Positions 33,182-45,060 are shown, counted from the stretch's first letter. The stretch: DNA of 64,000 nt from Cynocephalus volans (GCF_027409185.1 NC_084478.1:80025624-80089623), one strand, 5' to 3'. Program-made: numbers and translations. Notes: generated by a model from the letters alone, not told the origin.

Positions 33182-34163
33182 TACAACTCTATTCTTATGA
33201 CAAATTTTTAAAAAATGAAATCATATCAAGTATCTTCTCTGACCACAATAGGATAAGACTAGAAATCAATAGCAAGAAGAATTTTCAAAGCTGTACAAAT
33301 ACATGGAGATTAAACAATGTGCTCCTGAATGACCAATGGATCAATGAAGAAATTAAGAAGAAAATTTTTAGATTTCTTCAAACAAATGAAAACAGAAACA
33401 CAACACACCAAAACCTATGGGATATAGTGAAAGCAGTACTAACAGGGAAGCTTATAGCAATAAGTGCCTACATGAAAAAAGTAGAAAGAATTTAAATAAA
33501 CAACCTAACAGTGCATCTCAATGAACTAGAAAAGCAAGAACAAACTAAACCCAAAATTAGTAGAAGGAAAGAAAAAGTAAAGATCAGAGCAAAAATAAAT
33601 AAAATTGAGACTTAAAAAAAATACAAAAGATCAACAAAACAAAACATGTTTTGTTGATGTTTTGAAAAGATAAAATCGACAAACCATTAACCAGACCAAC
33701 CAAGAAAATAAGAGAAAAGACTCAAATGAAATCAGAAATGAAAAAGGATACATTACACCTGATACCATAGAAATACAAAGGATCATTAGAGACTACTATG
33801 AACAACTATACACCAACAAATTGGAAAATCTAGAGGAAATGGATAAATTCTTGGACACATATAGTCTACCAAGACTGAACCAAGAAGAAATTGTAGAAAA
33901 CCCAAACAGACAAATTACAAGTAATAAGACTGAATTGGTAATAAAAAGTCTTCCATTAAAGAAAAGCCTAGAACCTGATGGTTTCACTGCTGAATTCTAC
34001 AAAGCATTTAGATAAGAATTAATACTAATTATTCTCAAACTTTTTCAGAAAACTGAAGAGGAGAGAATTCATCCAAACTCATTCTATGAGGCCAGTGTTA
34101 CCCTGATACCAAAACAAGACAAGGATACCACAAAAATAGAAAACTATAGGCTAATATCTTTGA

Positions 34164-34198
34164 GAGTGCTAAATCCTAACCACTAGACCACCAGGGAA
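34164..34198 (-). mobile_element. Inserted 5' half of tRNA-Glu (tailless retrocopy)
   Basis: The complement of 34164-34197 begins TCCCTGGTGGTCTAGTGGTT, the exact 5' end of mammalian tRNA-Glu, continues AGGATTTAGCACTC and stops at the anticodon. The differences from tRNA-Glu (3 sites) are mostly at CpG positions. The direct repeat GGCTAATATCTTTGA / GGCTAATATATTTGA flanks it at 34149-34163 and 34199-34213. There is no A tail. This is an insertion of a tRNA fragment, not a tRNA gene. Confidence 0.8.
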
Positions 34199-35370
34199 GG
34201 CTAATATATTTGATGAACATAGATGTAAAAATCCTCAACAAAATACTAGCAAACCAAATCCAGCAGCACATTAAAAAGATCATTTACCATAATTAATTGG
34301 GTTTATCTCAGGGATGCAAGGACGTTGAACCATAGGCAAATCAATAAATGTGATTCATCAACAAAATGAAGGACAAAAACCATGTAATCATCTTAATTGA
34401 TGCAGAAAAAGCACTTGATAAAATTCGATATCCCTTCACAATAAAAACCCTCAACAAATTAGAAGAAATGTACCACAACACAAAAAAGGCCATATGTGAC
34501 AAACTCACAGCTAATATCATACTGAATGGGGAATAGCTGAAAGCTTTTCCTCTAAGAACTGAAATAAGACAAGGATGCCTGCTTTCACCACTCTTATTCA
34601 ATGCAGTACTGGAAGTGCTAGCCAGACAAATTAGGCAAGAGAAAAAATAAAGGGGGGGCATCCAAATTGGAAAGGAGGAAGTCAAGTTGTCCCTCTTTGC
34701 AGATGATACGACCTTAAATATAGAAAACTCTAAAAGCTCCACCAAAAAAACTATTAGAACTGATAAACAATTCAGTAAAGTTGCAGGATACAAAATCAAC
34801 ATACAAAAATCAGTAGTATGTCTATATACCAATAATTTTACAAGCTGAAAAAGAAATCAAGGTGGACTGTGAGTTCCTTAAAAGGAAAAAAAAAAGACAA
34901 AAAAGAAAACAAGAAAGCAATCCCATTTACAATAGCTACAAAAAAGGTAAAATACGTAGGAATAAATTTAACCACGGAGGTGAAAGTTCTCTACAGAGAA
35001 AACTATAAAACACTGCTGAAAGAAATTGAAGACAACACAAAAAAATGCAAAGACATCCCATGTTCATGGATTGGAAGAATTAACATTGGGAAATGACCAT
35101 ACTACCAAAAGCAATCTACACATTCAATGCAATCCCTATCAAAATATCAATGACATTCTTCACAGAAATAGAAAAAACAGTCCTAAAATTCATATGGAAC
35201 CACAAAAGACCTCAAATAGCCAAAGCAATCCTGAGCAAAAGGAACAAAGCTGGAGGCATCACACTCTCTGTCTTCAAAATATACTACAAAGCTAAAGTAA
35301 CCAAAACAGCATGGTACTGGCATAAAAATAGATATATAGACAAATGGAACAGAATAGAGAACTGAGGGAA

Positions 35371-36444
35371 AGAGACTGCTCCTTACAAACTATAGATTTT
35401 GAAGTAATTAAATATTGGTTAATAAATGCATTAACAAGTAATGCATTTTATTTAAAGGACAGAACTGAACAAGTACACAAAAATGCATTGGTAAGAATGT
35501 TTACTACAAGAACAAAAAATTGAAAACACACTATAAAATTATGTTACCTCCTCACAATGGAATGCTACACAGCCATTTAAAATGATAGTGTAATCTACAT
35601 TCATTGACATAGAAGAATGTCCAAAACATACTGTCAAGTGCAACAAAATGGATTATAATAAAAAAGCATTAAAGAAATGCCTGTTAAAACAAGATATTTC
35701 TCACCTATCATATTGATAAGAATAAAACATGATTGATAATACTTAATACTAACAAATATATGGGGAAAACACACTTTCATACCCTGTTGGTGGGAGTGTA
35801 AATTGGTGGAACCTAGAGGGCTATGACTGTACTATTAAGGAATGATTACATATTGTAATGATGAATAAGCTAACTGATCATCACACGTTGTACACAACTA
35901 TTGACAGTGAACTTTGTACCACACATATATATATAAAAAATTACCTTTAAAAATTCAAAATTAAAAAAAGTTAAAAAAAATTTCATTTCACACGGCAATA
36001 TATTTCTAAAAATTTATCCCACAGAAATACTCACATAAGCACAGAAACGTGTGTACAAAGAATGTAGCAGTATTTGTAATAGTCAAACATTAGAACATCC
36101 TATCAGTGAGTTTGGCGAAATAAAATGATGGTCCATGTATACAATAGAACTCTAAGCAGTTGTTAAAATGAATGAGTTGGTGCTATGTGTAGTGAAACAA
36201 TAAAAATGTCAAAAATATACTATGCAAAAAAAGAAATTACAGCATAGTATATAAAATACAGTTTGTGCCAGTTATAAAGTTTATATATAAATATATGCAC
36301 AGACAAAATTCTGGAAGATTTACACTAAATTCTTAACAGCGGTTACCGCAAAGTGATAGGATTACAAGGGACTTCTGATCTCTAGATTTATGTCATTTAC
36401 ACAAATTTTTTCATAATGTATATTACTTTTAAAATAGTAAAAAC
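35371..36444 (+). mobile_element. Old L1 3' region, fragmented
   Basis: CACAATGGAATGCTACACAG (35553) and CCCTGTTGGTGGGAGTGTAA (35783) are L1 ORF2-end motifs in two overlapping fragments. The 3' part fades into A-rich sequence with no clear boundary. No coding potential. Confidence 0.6.
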
Positions 36445-36616
36445 CCTTCCTTCCTTCCTTCCTTCCTTCCTTCCTTCCTTCCTTCCTTCCTTCCTTCCTT
36501 CCTTCCTTCCTTCCCTCCCTCCCTCCCTCCCTCCCTCCCTCCCTCCCTCCCTCCCTCCCTCCCTCCCTCCCTCCTTCCTTCCTTCCTTCCTTCCTTCCTT
36601 CCTTCCTTCCTTCCTT
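36445..36616. repeat. (CCTT)n(CCCT)n(CCTT)n microsatellite
   Basis: A 172-bp pure pyrimidine tract on the plus strand: CCTT units to about 36511, CCCT units to about 36572, then CCTT units to the SINE body. It is the expanded tail of the adjacent minus-strand SINE. Confidence 0.97.
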
Positions 36617-36679
36617 GGGATCCAAACCCGTGGCCTTGGTGTTATCAACACCACACTCAAGTGGGCCACAGACTGACCC
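36617..36679 (-). mobile_element. tRNA-Ile-derived SINE monomer (short)
   Basis: GGGATCCAAACCCGTGGCCT, then GGTGTTATCAACACCACACT is the complement of a tRNA-like unit. Its 3' tail is the 172-bp microsatellite at its left. Confidence 0.85.
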
Positions 36680-36889
36680 TGGAAGCCTACAGTTTTTACT
36701 CAAATTATGGAACAATTACTCAACAAACATTTACTGAGCAACCTACTATATGTCAGGCATTGTAAATACAGAGATAAAACAAAAAGGTCCTTCAAAAATC
36801 TTACAGATGAAAAAGAGAAAAAAGTAAACACAGGATTACAAAATAATGTAAAATATAAAAGAAGCCTAAATAAAAGGAGAGACATACCA

Positions 36890-38036
36890 TTTATGAAGAC
36901 CTAATTAGAGGAATACACCACATTCCTGGTTGGGAAAACTAAATAATGTAAAGATATCCACTTTCCCCAAATTAAGCTGAGAATCCAATATAATCTCAAC
37001 TAAAATCTCAACAGGATTATTTTGTGGAATTTATTAGCTGATTCTAAAAATTCTTGTGGAAGAAAATGAGCTAGATAAGCCAAGAAATGTTTGAAAACAA
37101 CAAGGTAAGACTCTTTCCCTATGAGGTATCAAAATTTATGATAAAGTTATAGTAGTAATTTCCAAAGTATAATATGGCATAAGAACAAACATTAGTAAAA
37201 CAAAATAGATGGCCAGAAACAGACTCATGTGTATAAAGGAATTTGGTATATGATAAATGTGACATTTCAAATCACTGGAGAAAGTAAATAGTGTTGGGAC
37301 AATTAGCTATCTATTTCTAAGAAAATAAAGTTATAGTAATATTTCACACCATTCACAAAAATAAATTCTAGACAGTTTAAAGAACAAAATCTAGGGCTGG
37401 CCAGTTAGCTCAGTTGCTCAGAGCTCAGTGTTGTAACTCCAAGGTCAAGGGTTTGGATCCCCATACCAGCCTGCTGCCCCCACCAAAAAGAATAAAATCT
37501 AAAAACCAAATCAGAAACAACCTTGTACTGAACAAAAATTTCTCAGATATGAAACCAAAAAGCATGAGCCATGAATGAAAAAATTTATATGTTGAGCTTC
37601 ATTGAAATTATGAACTTCTTCACTTCAAAAGAATACTGGTAAAAGGACGAAAAGACAAGCTACAGACCAAGAGGAAATATTTGTAAATTATGTATCTGAT
37701 AAAGGACTTTTACCCAGAATATGTGAGAACTCTCAAAACTCAATAATAAGAAAACAACCCAATTTTCAAAATGGGCAAAAGATTTGAATGGACACTATAT
37801 CAAAGAAGATATACACATGGTGAATAAAGCACATTAGTCATTAGCAAAATGCAAATTAAAACCACAATGAAATACCTTTACATAGCTAGTAGAACATCTG
37901 AGAATTTTTTTAAAAATTGACATTAGTAAATGTTGGGGAACTGAAAGTAACTAGAACTTTCACACATTGCTGGTAGAAATGCAAAATGGTACAGACACTT
38001 TGGAAAACAATTGGCAGTTTCTTATAAAGTTAGATA
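36890..38036 (+). mobile_element. Old L1 ORF2/3' region, left part of nested host
   Basis: L1 ORF2 C-terminal sequence, e.g. AAACAACCCAATTTTCAAAA (37753) and CACATTGCTGGTAGAAATGC (37964). It stops at TTTCTTATAAAGTTAGATA and resumes at 40629 with ACAATACAACCCAGCAATCC, a normal L1 continuation. Confidence 0.75.
37394..37490 (+). mobile_element. tRNA-Ile-derived SINE monomer
   Basis: GGGCTGGCCAGTTAGCTCAG body. AACAAAATCTA / AATAAAATCTA lies at 37383-37393 and 37491-37501. Confidence 0.9.
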
Positions 38037-38062
38037 TATGAGAGTACTTCAAAAGTTCATGG

Positions 38063-40452
38063 AGAGAGACAGAAGGAGTGCAGGGACCTCAGAAACTGAG
38101 GGCAGTCCCTGCTCCACTATACACCATGATCAAGTGGGATTCATCTCAGGGATTCAAGGATGGTCCAATATACACAAGTCAATAAACGCTGACTTGTTGA
38201 CTTGTTCGAAAAGCAGGAACAAGACAAAGATGCCAACTCTCACCACTCCTATTTAACATGGTACTGGAAGTACTAGCCAGAGCAATCAGGCAAGAGAAAG
38301 AAATAAAGGGTATCCAGATTGGAAAAGACGAAGTCAAACTGTCCCTGTTTGCAGATGACATGATCCTACACATAGAAAAATCTGAAAACTCTCCAAATAA
38401 ACTCTTAGAACTGATAAACAATTTTAGTAAAGATGTAGGATACAAAACCAACATGCAAAAATAAGTAGCACTTTTATACTCCAACAAGGAACTAGCAGAA
38501 AAAGAAATCAAGAAGGTAAGCCCATTTACAATAGTCACTAAAAAAACAAACAAAACAAGCAAACAAACAAACAAACAAAACCCTAGGAATAAACGTAACC
38601 AAGGAGGTGAAAGATCTCTACAATGACAACTATAAATCACTGCTGAAAGAATTTAAAAGGCACGCAAAAAGATGGAAAGACATTCCATGCTCTTGGATTG
38701 GAAGAATTAACATTGTGAAAATGTCCATACTACCCAAAGTGATCTACAGATTCAATGTAATCCCCTTTAAAATACCAATAACATTCTTCACAGAAAGAGA
38801 AAAAACAATCTTAACATTCATATGGAACAACAAAAGACCCTGAATAGCCAAAGCAATCCTGAGCAAAAATAATAAAGCCAGAGGCATTACACTACCTGAC
38901 TTCAAGTTATATAGCAAAGCTACAGTAACCAAAACAGCATGGTACTGGTATAAAACAGAGAGTTGGACCAATGGAACAAAACAAAGAACACAGAAATCAA
39001 CCCACATACGTAAAGCCAACTGATCTTTGACAAAGGCAACAAGAACATACACAGGGGGAAAGACTACCTCTTCAATAAACAGTGCTGGGAAAACTGGATA
39101 TCCATATGTAGAAGAATGAAACTAGACACATACCTCTCACCATATACCAAAATCAACTCAAAATGGATTAAAGACTTAAATATAAGACCTGAAACTATAA
39201 AACTCCTAAAAGAAAACATAGAGGAAACACTTCAGAAAGTAGAAATGGGAAAAGACTTTATGAATAAGACCCAAAAAAGCACAGGTAACAAAAGAAAAAA
39301 TAAACAAATGGGATTATATCAAACTAAAAAGCTTCTGCACAGCAAAAGAAACTATTAACAGAGTGAAAAGACAACCTATAGAATGGGAGAAAATATTTGC
39401 AAACTATGCATCCAACAAGGGATTAATATCCAGAATACATAAGGAACTCAAACAACTTAGTAAAAAACCAAGTAACCCAATTTTAAAAAGGGGCAAAGGA
39501 GCAGAATAGGCATTTCTCAAAAGAAGATATACAAATGGCCAAAAGACACATGAAAAAATGCTGAACATCGTTAAGCATCAGAGAAATGCAAATCAAAACC
39601 ACATTGAGTGATGGTCAGCTTTATACTCCATGAATATTCATAACCAATTAAAAAAAAAACCCACATTGAGATATCATCTCACTCCAGTTAGACTGGCCAT
39701 TATCAAAAAGAGAATAACAAATGCTGACAAGGATGCAGAGAAAGGGGAACTCTCCTACACTGTTGGTGGGAATGTAAATTAGCACAGCCATTATGGAACA
39801 CAGTATGGAACACAGTATGGAGGTTCCTCAAACAACTACAGATAGAACTGCCATACCATCCAGCAATCCCATTGCTGGGTATATATCCAAAGGAATGGAA
39901 ATCATCATGTTGAAGGGATACCTGCACTGCCACATTTATTGCTCTATTTACAATAGCCAAGAGTTGAAACCAATGTAAATGTCTATGGATGGATGACTGG
40001 ATAAGGAAAATGTGGTATATCTACACAATGGAATACTACTCAGCCTTAAAAAAGAATGAAATTCTGCCATTCACAGCAGCATGGATGAACTTAGAGAAAA
40101 TCATGTTAAGTGAAATAAGCCAGGAACAGAAAGAGAAATACTACATGTCCTCACTCATAAGTGGGAGCTAAAAAAATGAACAAATAAAAGAGAAGGAAAG
40201 AAAGATACAACAATCACAATAATTTGTTGAACTTTCAAAGGGAGAGAACAGAACTGAGGTGAGAAAGGGGAAGAGGGGGTTAGCAAGAAATTGGTATAGG
40301 GCCACAAAAAATGACTACATTGTGTAATGTTGAATATACTAATTATCCTGATTTAAGCATCACATATTGCACACAGGTATTTGTATTCAGTGATGTACCC
40401 CACAGATATGTACAATCAATTATGTTTCAATAAAACAAAACAAAACAAAACA
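38063..40452 (+). mobile_element. L1, 5'-truncated, inserted in the mariner
   Basis: From about 38108 the sequence is RT (CAAGTGGGATTCATCTCAGG). After a short internal deletion near 38200 it gives [17 protein letters not shown] at about 38340 and the ORF2 C-terminus to 40171, then a 3'UTR with a G-rich block (40256-40290) and a CAAAACAAAA tail. The probable target duplication is AAAAGTTCATGGA / AAAAGTTTGTGGA (38050-38062, 40453-40465). About 45 bp at the 5' end (38063-38107) are not recognised as L1. An ultra-short L1 end is inserted at 39609-39660. Confidence 0.8.
39609..39660 (+). mobile_element. 52-bp insertion in L1 (likely L1 3' terminus)
   Basis: TGATGGTCAGCTTTATACTC, then CATGAATATTCATAACC and about 10 A residues, flanked by CCACATTGAG at 39599-39608 and 39661-39670. 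The end resembles the L1 3'UTR terminus, so this looks like an extremely 5'-truncated L1 insertion. Confidence 0.55.
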
Positions 40453-40489
40453 AAAAGTTTGTGGAAAAACAGAATTAAAAGATAATATG

Positions 40490-40580
40490 AGGCTGGCTGG
40501 TTGGCTCAGTTGGTTAGAGCACAGTGTTGATAACACCAAGGTCAAGGGTTCAGATCCCCTTACCACCCAGCCACCAAAAA
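40490..40580 (+). mobile_element. tRNA-Ile-derived SINE monomer, inside the mariner
   Basis: GAGGCTGGCTGGTTGGCTCA body, ACACCAAGGTCAAGGG, then CAGCCACCAAAAATAACAA tail. Confidence 0.88.
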
Positions 40581-40628
40581 TAACAATAGTAATGAATCTT
40601 TCCATGAACTTTTTGAAGTACCCTCATA

Positions 40629-41195
40629 CATTAACAATACAACCCAGCAATCCCACTCCCAGGCATTCACCCAAATGAAATGAAAACTTATATTCACACA
40701 AAAGCCTGATGCTGATATTTACACTGACTGTATTTATAATCACCAAAAACTGGAACAACCCAAATATCCCTCCACTGGGGAACAGAAAAAAAAAACTGTG
40801 GTATATCCGTACAAAGGAATACTACTCAGCAATAAAAAGAAACAGACTATTGATACATGCAACAACATGGATAATTTTAAAGGCATTATGCTGACTGAAA
40901 GAAGCCAGTCTCAAAAGGTTATATATTGTATGGTTTCATTTATATGACCGGTTTGAAAAGGCAAAACTAGAGTGACAAAAAAAGGCAGTAATCACTGAGA
41001 AGTAGGAGGGAGGGGTTGACTATAAAGGGAAACTGGGGAATTTTTTGAGGTGATGGAACTATTCTATATCTTGACTGTAGTGGTTGTTACACCACAGTAT
41101 GCATATATCAATACTTGTAAAAATGTACACTTAGGGTGAATTTTACTGTATTATACCCTTACTGTATTATAGATTAATAAAAAAATTTTAAAAGG
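40629..41195 (+). mobile_element. Old L1 3' region, right part of nested host
   Basis: Continues the L1 of 36890-38036 through AAAGGAATACTACTCAGCAA, AAGAAGCCAGTCTCAAAAGG and a 3'UTR with GGTGATGGAACTATTC. Confidence 0.75.
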
Positions 41196-41311
41196 GGGCT
41201 GGCTGGTTAGCTCAGTTGGTTAGAGTATGGTGCTGATAACACCAAGGCCCAAGGTTCAATCCCCATACCGGCCATCTGCCAAAAAAAAAAAGAAAAGAGA
41301 AAAGAAAAAAA
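41196..41311 (+). mobile_element. tRNA-Ile-derived SINE monomer
   Basis: GGGCTGGCTGGTTAGCTCAG, GATAACACCAAGGCCCAAGG, then an A/AAAAG tail. Confidence 0.9.
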
Positions 41312-43870
41312 TGTATAATCCCAGCACAGACCCATGCACATACACACACATACACACCGCACACTTAGAAATGCATGAGAACAAAGGGACACACAAGGAA
41401 ATAGGGGGAGGTGGTGACAGACATGTTCATTACCTTGATTGTGGTGATAATTTCATGAGTGTGCACATATGTCAAAATTCATCAAATTATATACTTTAAG
41501 TAAGCACAGTTTAATGTACATCAATTATACCTCAATAAAGCTGTAAAAAAAGGGGGGTAAGAAACAGGCGAAGAAAATATAAATGAATACGTTTAAAACC
41601 TTGGACTAGGAACAGCCATCTTAAGCAAGACGAAAAAAGCAAAAGCCATAAAGAAAAAGAATGATATATCGACTACACCAAAATTTAAAGTTTCTATTCT
41701 AAAGACACCATAAATAAATACAAAAGAAAATAAAGGGAGAATATTTGCAACATATATAGAAAAAGGATAATTAATATCCAAAATATATAAAGAACTCCTA
41801 CGAATCCATTTAAAAAAAGCAAACAACCCAAAAGAAACATGGGCAAAAGATATAACAAGCAATTAATAAAAGAGGAACTGCAAATAGTTAATAAACATAT
41901 GAAAGGATACTTAAATTCTCCAAAAATCAGGGAACTATAAAATAAAAGAAGACATCATTATTTGCCTAACAGATTAACAAAAGTTTAAAAGACTGATATT
42001 AAGTGTTGGCAGGGGTGTCGGGAAATAGATACTTTCATATGCTGTTGTTAGGAGTATTTTGCCTTTTTGGAGAGCAATTTTGCAGTATTAAAATGTAAAA
42101 TGTGCATACCCTTCAACCCAGTAATTCTCTTCATTACCTACCTTGAGAAACACTTGCATATGTTCACAAAAAAAGTTAATTTTACAAATAAAAAAAAAAC
42201 TATCTGAAATAAGTGCTTCACAAACTACCTGTGATAAATAAAAGACCAGATATTTTTGCTTTTTTGGTAAATGTCCAGTCTGTCATAGACTGCTACTTTT
42301 GTAGAGAAAAAAAGAGTTACTAGAAGAGTGATCATACACTTAGAGGCCAAGGCCACGTCAAATTGCTATAAAAGTTTTTAAATGCTTATTCTCAATTTCT
42401 GTACTTATCTCCTTGTAAACAAGTGATAGTTCATGACCATCATCAGTCTATGGAATACAGTTTGAGTAACACTAATCTAAATATCCATGAAAAGGGAAAT
42501 GAGAATTACTATATTATCCAGCAATTTCACATCTGGGTACATACCTCAAAAAATTGAAAGCAGGGACTTGAACAGATATTTGTATGCCTGTGTTCATGGC
42601 AGCATTATTCACAATAGCCAAAAGGTGTAAATAATCCAAGTGTCCTCAACAGACGAATGGGCAAACAAAATGCAGTGTACACACACACACACACACACAC
42701 ACACGAAAATATTCAGCCTTAAAAAGGAAGAAAATTCTGATGCATACTATAACACGGATGAACCTTGAAGACTTTATGCTAAGTAAAATCAGCCAGTCAC
42801 AAAAAGACAAATACTGTATGATTCCACCTATATATGAGGTACCTATAATAGTAAAAGTCATAGAGACAGTAGAATGGTGGTTTCTAAGGGCTGGGGGGAG
42901 TGGGTAATGGGAAGTTATTGTTTTGAGGTTCAGTTTGGGAAGATGAAAAAAGTTCTGGAGATGGATGGCGGTGATAGTTACATAACAATGTAAATGTACT
43001 TAATGCCACTGAACTGCACACTTAAAAATGGTTAAAGTGGTAAATTTTATGTTATGTATATATTTACCACAATAATCTACATGTGGTATACTTCTATTGA
43101 AACATAATAGATCAAACACAGTAGATATGTGAATCCAGATGTCTCCTATTAAGCCAGACATTAATGAGATTTGCAAAAAACATAATGCAATCTTACTAAT
43201 ATTTTCTGCTTTGGAAAAGTTATTTTTCACTTCAAACTGTTATTTACGTTAACATGTAATGGGCTTATTACTGTTGTTTTAAATAACTAAACACATTTTT
43301 TAAAATTTCTGTTTTAATTTCTAATATGTTGAATAGTGATAGACAAATTCACAAACAAATTCTCTTAGGAGCGTCAAGGGGTCTTGAGATCAAAAAGTTT
43401 GAGAACCACCGCACCACAGAAACTCTAACAAGGTTTCATGTTCAGGAATGTTCATAGCAGTACCGCTTGTAAAAGCAAAATACTGAAAAAAATCTAGCAA
43501 TCTATCAATAGGAAATGGTTAAGTAAACCATTTTATAGCCATACTACAGCATTATTATGTCACTTTTTTTCAAATGAAGTAAATCTAGATGTACCAAAAA
43601 TGTTTCCAAAACACTGAATGAAAAACTTGTAGGATATGTACAGTATGGTATAGTTTTTGTATAAATAAAAACACAACGTATTTTTACGGTAAATAGAAGA
43701 AAAAAAAAAAAGACCTGGAAGTCTACCAGGATACACATCAAACTGTCAAGAGCGGTCACTTTTGAGAAGGGGAAAAGAGGACTAGAACTGTGGGTAATGG
43801 CCAAAGCGTACTTTAGCCCCCATCTATGTGTAATGTTTTGACTTTTTCTGTTAACAAGGAGAATGTACTG
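41312..43870 (+). mobile_element. Series of old L1 3' fragments
   Basis: At least three decayed L1 3' regions follow one another: a tail at about 41400-41550 (ends CTCAATAAAGCTGTAAAAAA), a copy at about 41560-42240, and one at about 42480-43080 (AGCATTATTCACAATAGCCA, GGGCTGGGGGGAGTGGG). A further relic runs from 43430 to 43870. A (CA)n tract of about 13 units lies at 42679-42704. No coding capacity. Confidence 0.65.
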
Positions 43871-44099
43871 GTGTAACTATAAATAATTAGGAAAAAGAAA
43901 TAAAAGCAATGAGATCAAGCTCACTGACAATGAGGAAGAAAGGGGACTCTGAGTCTAGGCTATGAGGGCCAATGTATTTGCTGCAGTGGTTCTAGAGCTT
44001 GAGTCTAGGAAGGAGGCACAAGGGGTGAAATCACGCGACAGATGAGGTGGCTGGCTGAAATGGTGGTGGCCACTTATATAGCGGAACTTTCTGTGTCAG

Positions 44100-44760
44100 A
44101 TACCTCCTGCTCCCTTCCTGGGACTTAATACAAAGAAGGCCTTCACAGCCGCAGAGCGGCAGAGCGCAGCCTCTCCCGCTTCCGCCGAGGATCCCGCCGA
44201 CATGCTCGCTGTGAACTTTGCCCTTTGCCCGCAACCTCTTGCCCCGTTCCCTGGTCCCCCGATCCCCACTCCCCGGGCCCAAACCCACGACCTCAGCGGC
44301 CACAGCGGAGATCAGAGGAAGATCTCCGGGCTGGTATTGGTGGAATGAGACCTGCAGCCTAAGGCAGGACCTCCCTAAGGGCTGGACAAGCAGACTACAT
44401 CCTGAGTCGCTGCGGCATAACCGAAGACACTCTGAGACGCCGGAAGCGTGGCCACGGGTAGAAAATAGCTAGGGTAGTTACCAAACCGGCCAAGGGAGGT
44501 CTGAGGAAACCCGCTAATTGTCCTAAGTGCCGCGGGGCAGGACTCGCTTTCGAAAGCAGCGCCACGGCATTCCCATTGGTCTTCCATTCCAGCCAACCAG
44601 CAGGCCTCCCTATGGCCCGCCCCTCGATTAAGAGGCCAATCAGGGGAGGGTATGTGATTCCCATTGCGTACGACTAACTAAAAGCTTGCTTATTTCTGAC
44701 TGACGTGTGGACAGCCAACCAGAAAAGCTGAGGCCTGTTAACTCGGCCTCCTATCTCAGT
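44100..44760. promoter_or_regulatory. Orphan CpG-rich, CCAAT-rich promoter-like region
   Basis: A GC- and CpG-rich block in otherwise AT-rich sequence. CCAAT-type motifs cluster: CCCATTGGTC at about 44570 (complement), GGCCAATCAGG at about 44634, and the decamer AGCCAACCAG at about 44591 and 44714. CCGCCCC at about 44616 could bind Sp-type factors. No TATA box is obvious. Short open frames on both strands lack coding signal. It resembles a TATA-less mammalian promoter, but no exon or gene can be attached to it from sequence alone. Confidence 0.55.
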
Positions 44761-45046
44761 CACCATCTCGATCTTGGCCCATATCTTTGTTCCGTCCCTA
44801 CCTGGAATCTAATGTGTGGATATGAGAGAAATAACCAAAGAGGAGGTCCAAGCTAGAGGCTAGTGGCCCAAGTGGCAAAGTAATATTTCCTCGAGTATCC
44901 AAGGAGGTTGGCGCTGAGGTCAGATGAGCGTGTAATTGAGTTGTCAGTGCCGCTCTGGGCTTGGCCTCAAGTAGTGCCAATCTGAAAAAAGTACTCGTGA
45001 GAGTGCCTCAGATAATGTTGCTTTGTCACTAGGCTAATCTTTTCAT

Positions 45047-45060
45047 GCCCCCCCCCCCCC
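45047..45060. repeat. Poly-C tract
   Basis: A run of 13 C residues after ATG in TTTTCATG. Uncommon in this AT-rich setting and prone to length error in assemblies. Confidence 0.9.

Larger units (their letters stand above)
32431..35370 (+). mobile_element. L1 ORF2 copy, truncated at both ends
   Basis: Endonuclease-region sequence begins near 32440 and the SDHNRIRLEINSKKN segment is at about 33240. The RT region includes SLFADD near 34695, the L1 catalytic motif. The C-terminal part ends near 35365 ([15 protein letters not shown]). Many stops and frame changes. Two later insertions are visible: a SINE (33041-33181) and a tRNA-Glu half (34164-34198). Confidence 0.85.
38039..40626. mobile_element. 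Mariner-type MITE, split by L1 and SINE
   Basis: Left terminus TGAGAGTACTTCAAAAGTTC at 38039 and right terminus (complement) TGAGGGTACTTCAAAAAGTT ending at 40626, with TA outside each (38037-38038, 40627-40628). The mariner's own sequence is only about 38039-38062 plus 40466-40489 and 40581-40626. The rest is an L1 and a SINE inserted later. Confidence 0.75.

Noticed and set aside
36362-36715. Open frames with EGRK or FLPS repeats
   Set aside because: They are translations of the (CCTT)n/(CCCT)n microsatellite, not proteins.
44031-44303. Coding exon in the 44-kb CpG island
   Set aside because: Open frames on both strands are short, low-complexity products of high GC content, with no convincing splice sites.
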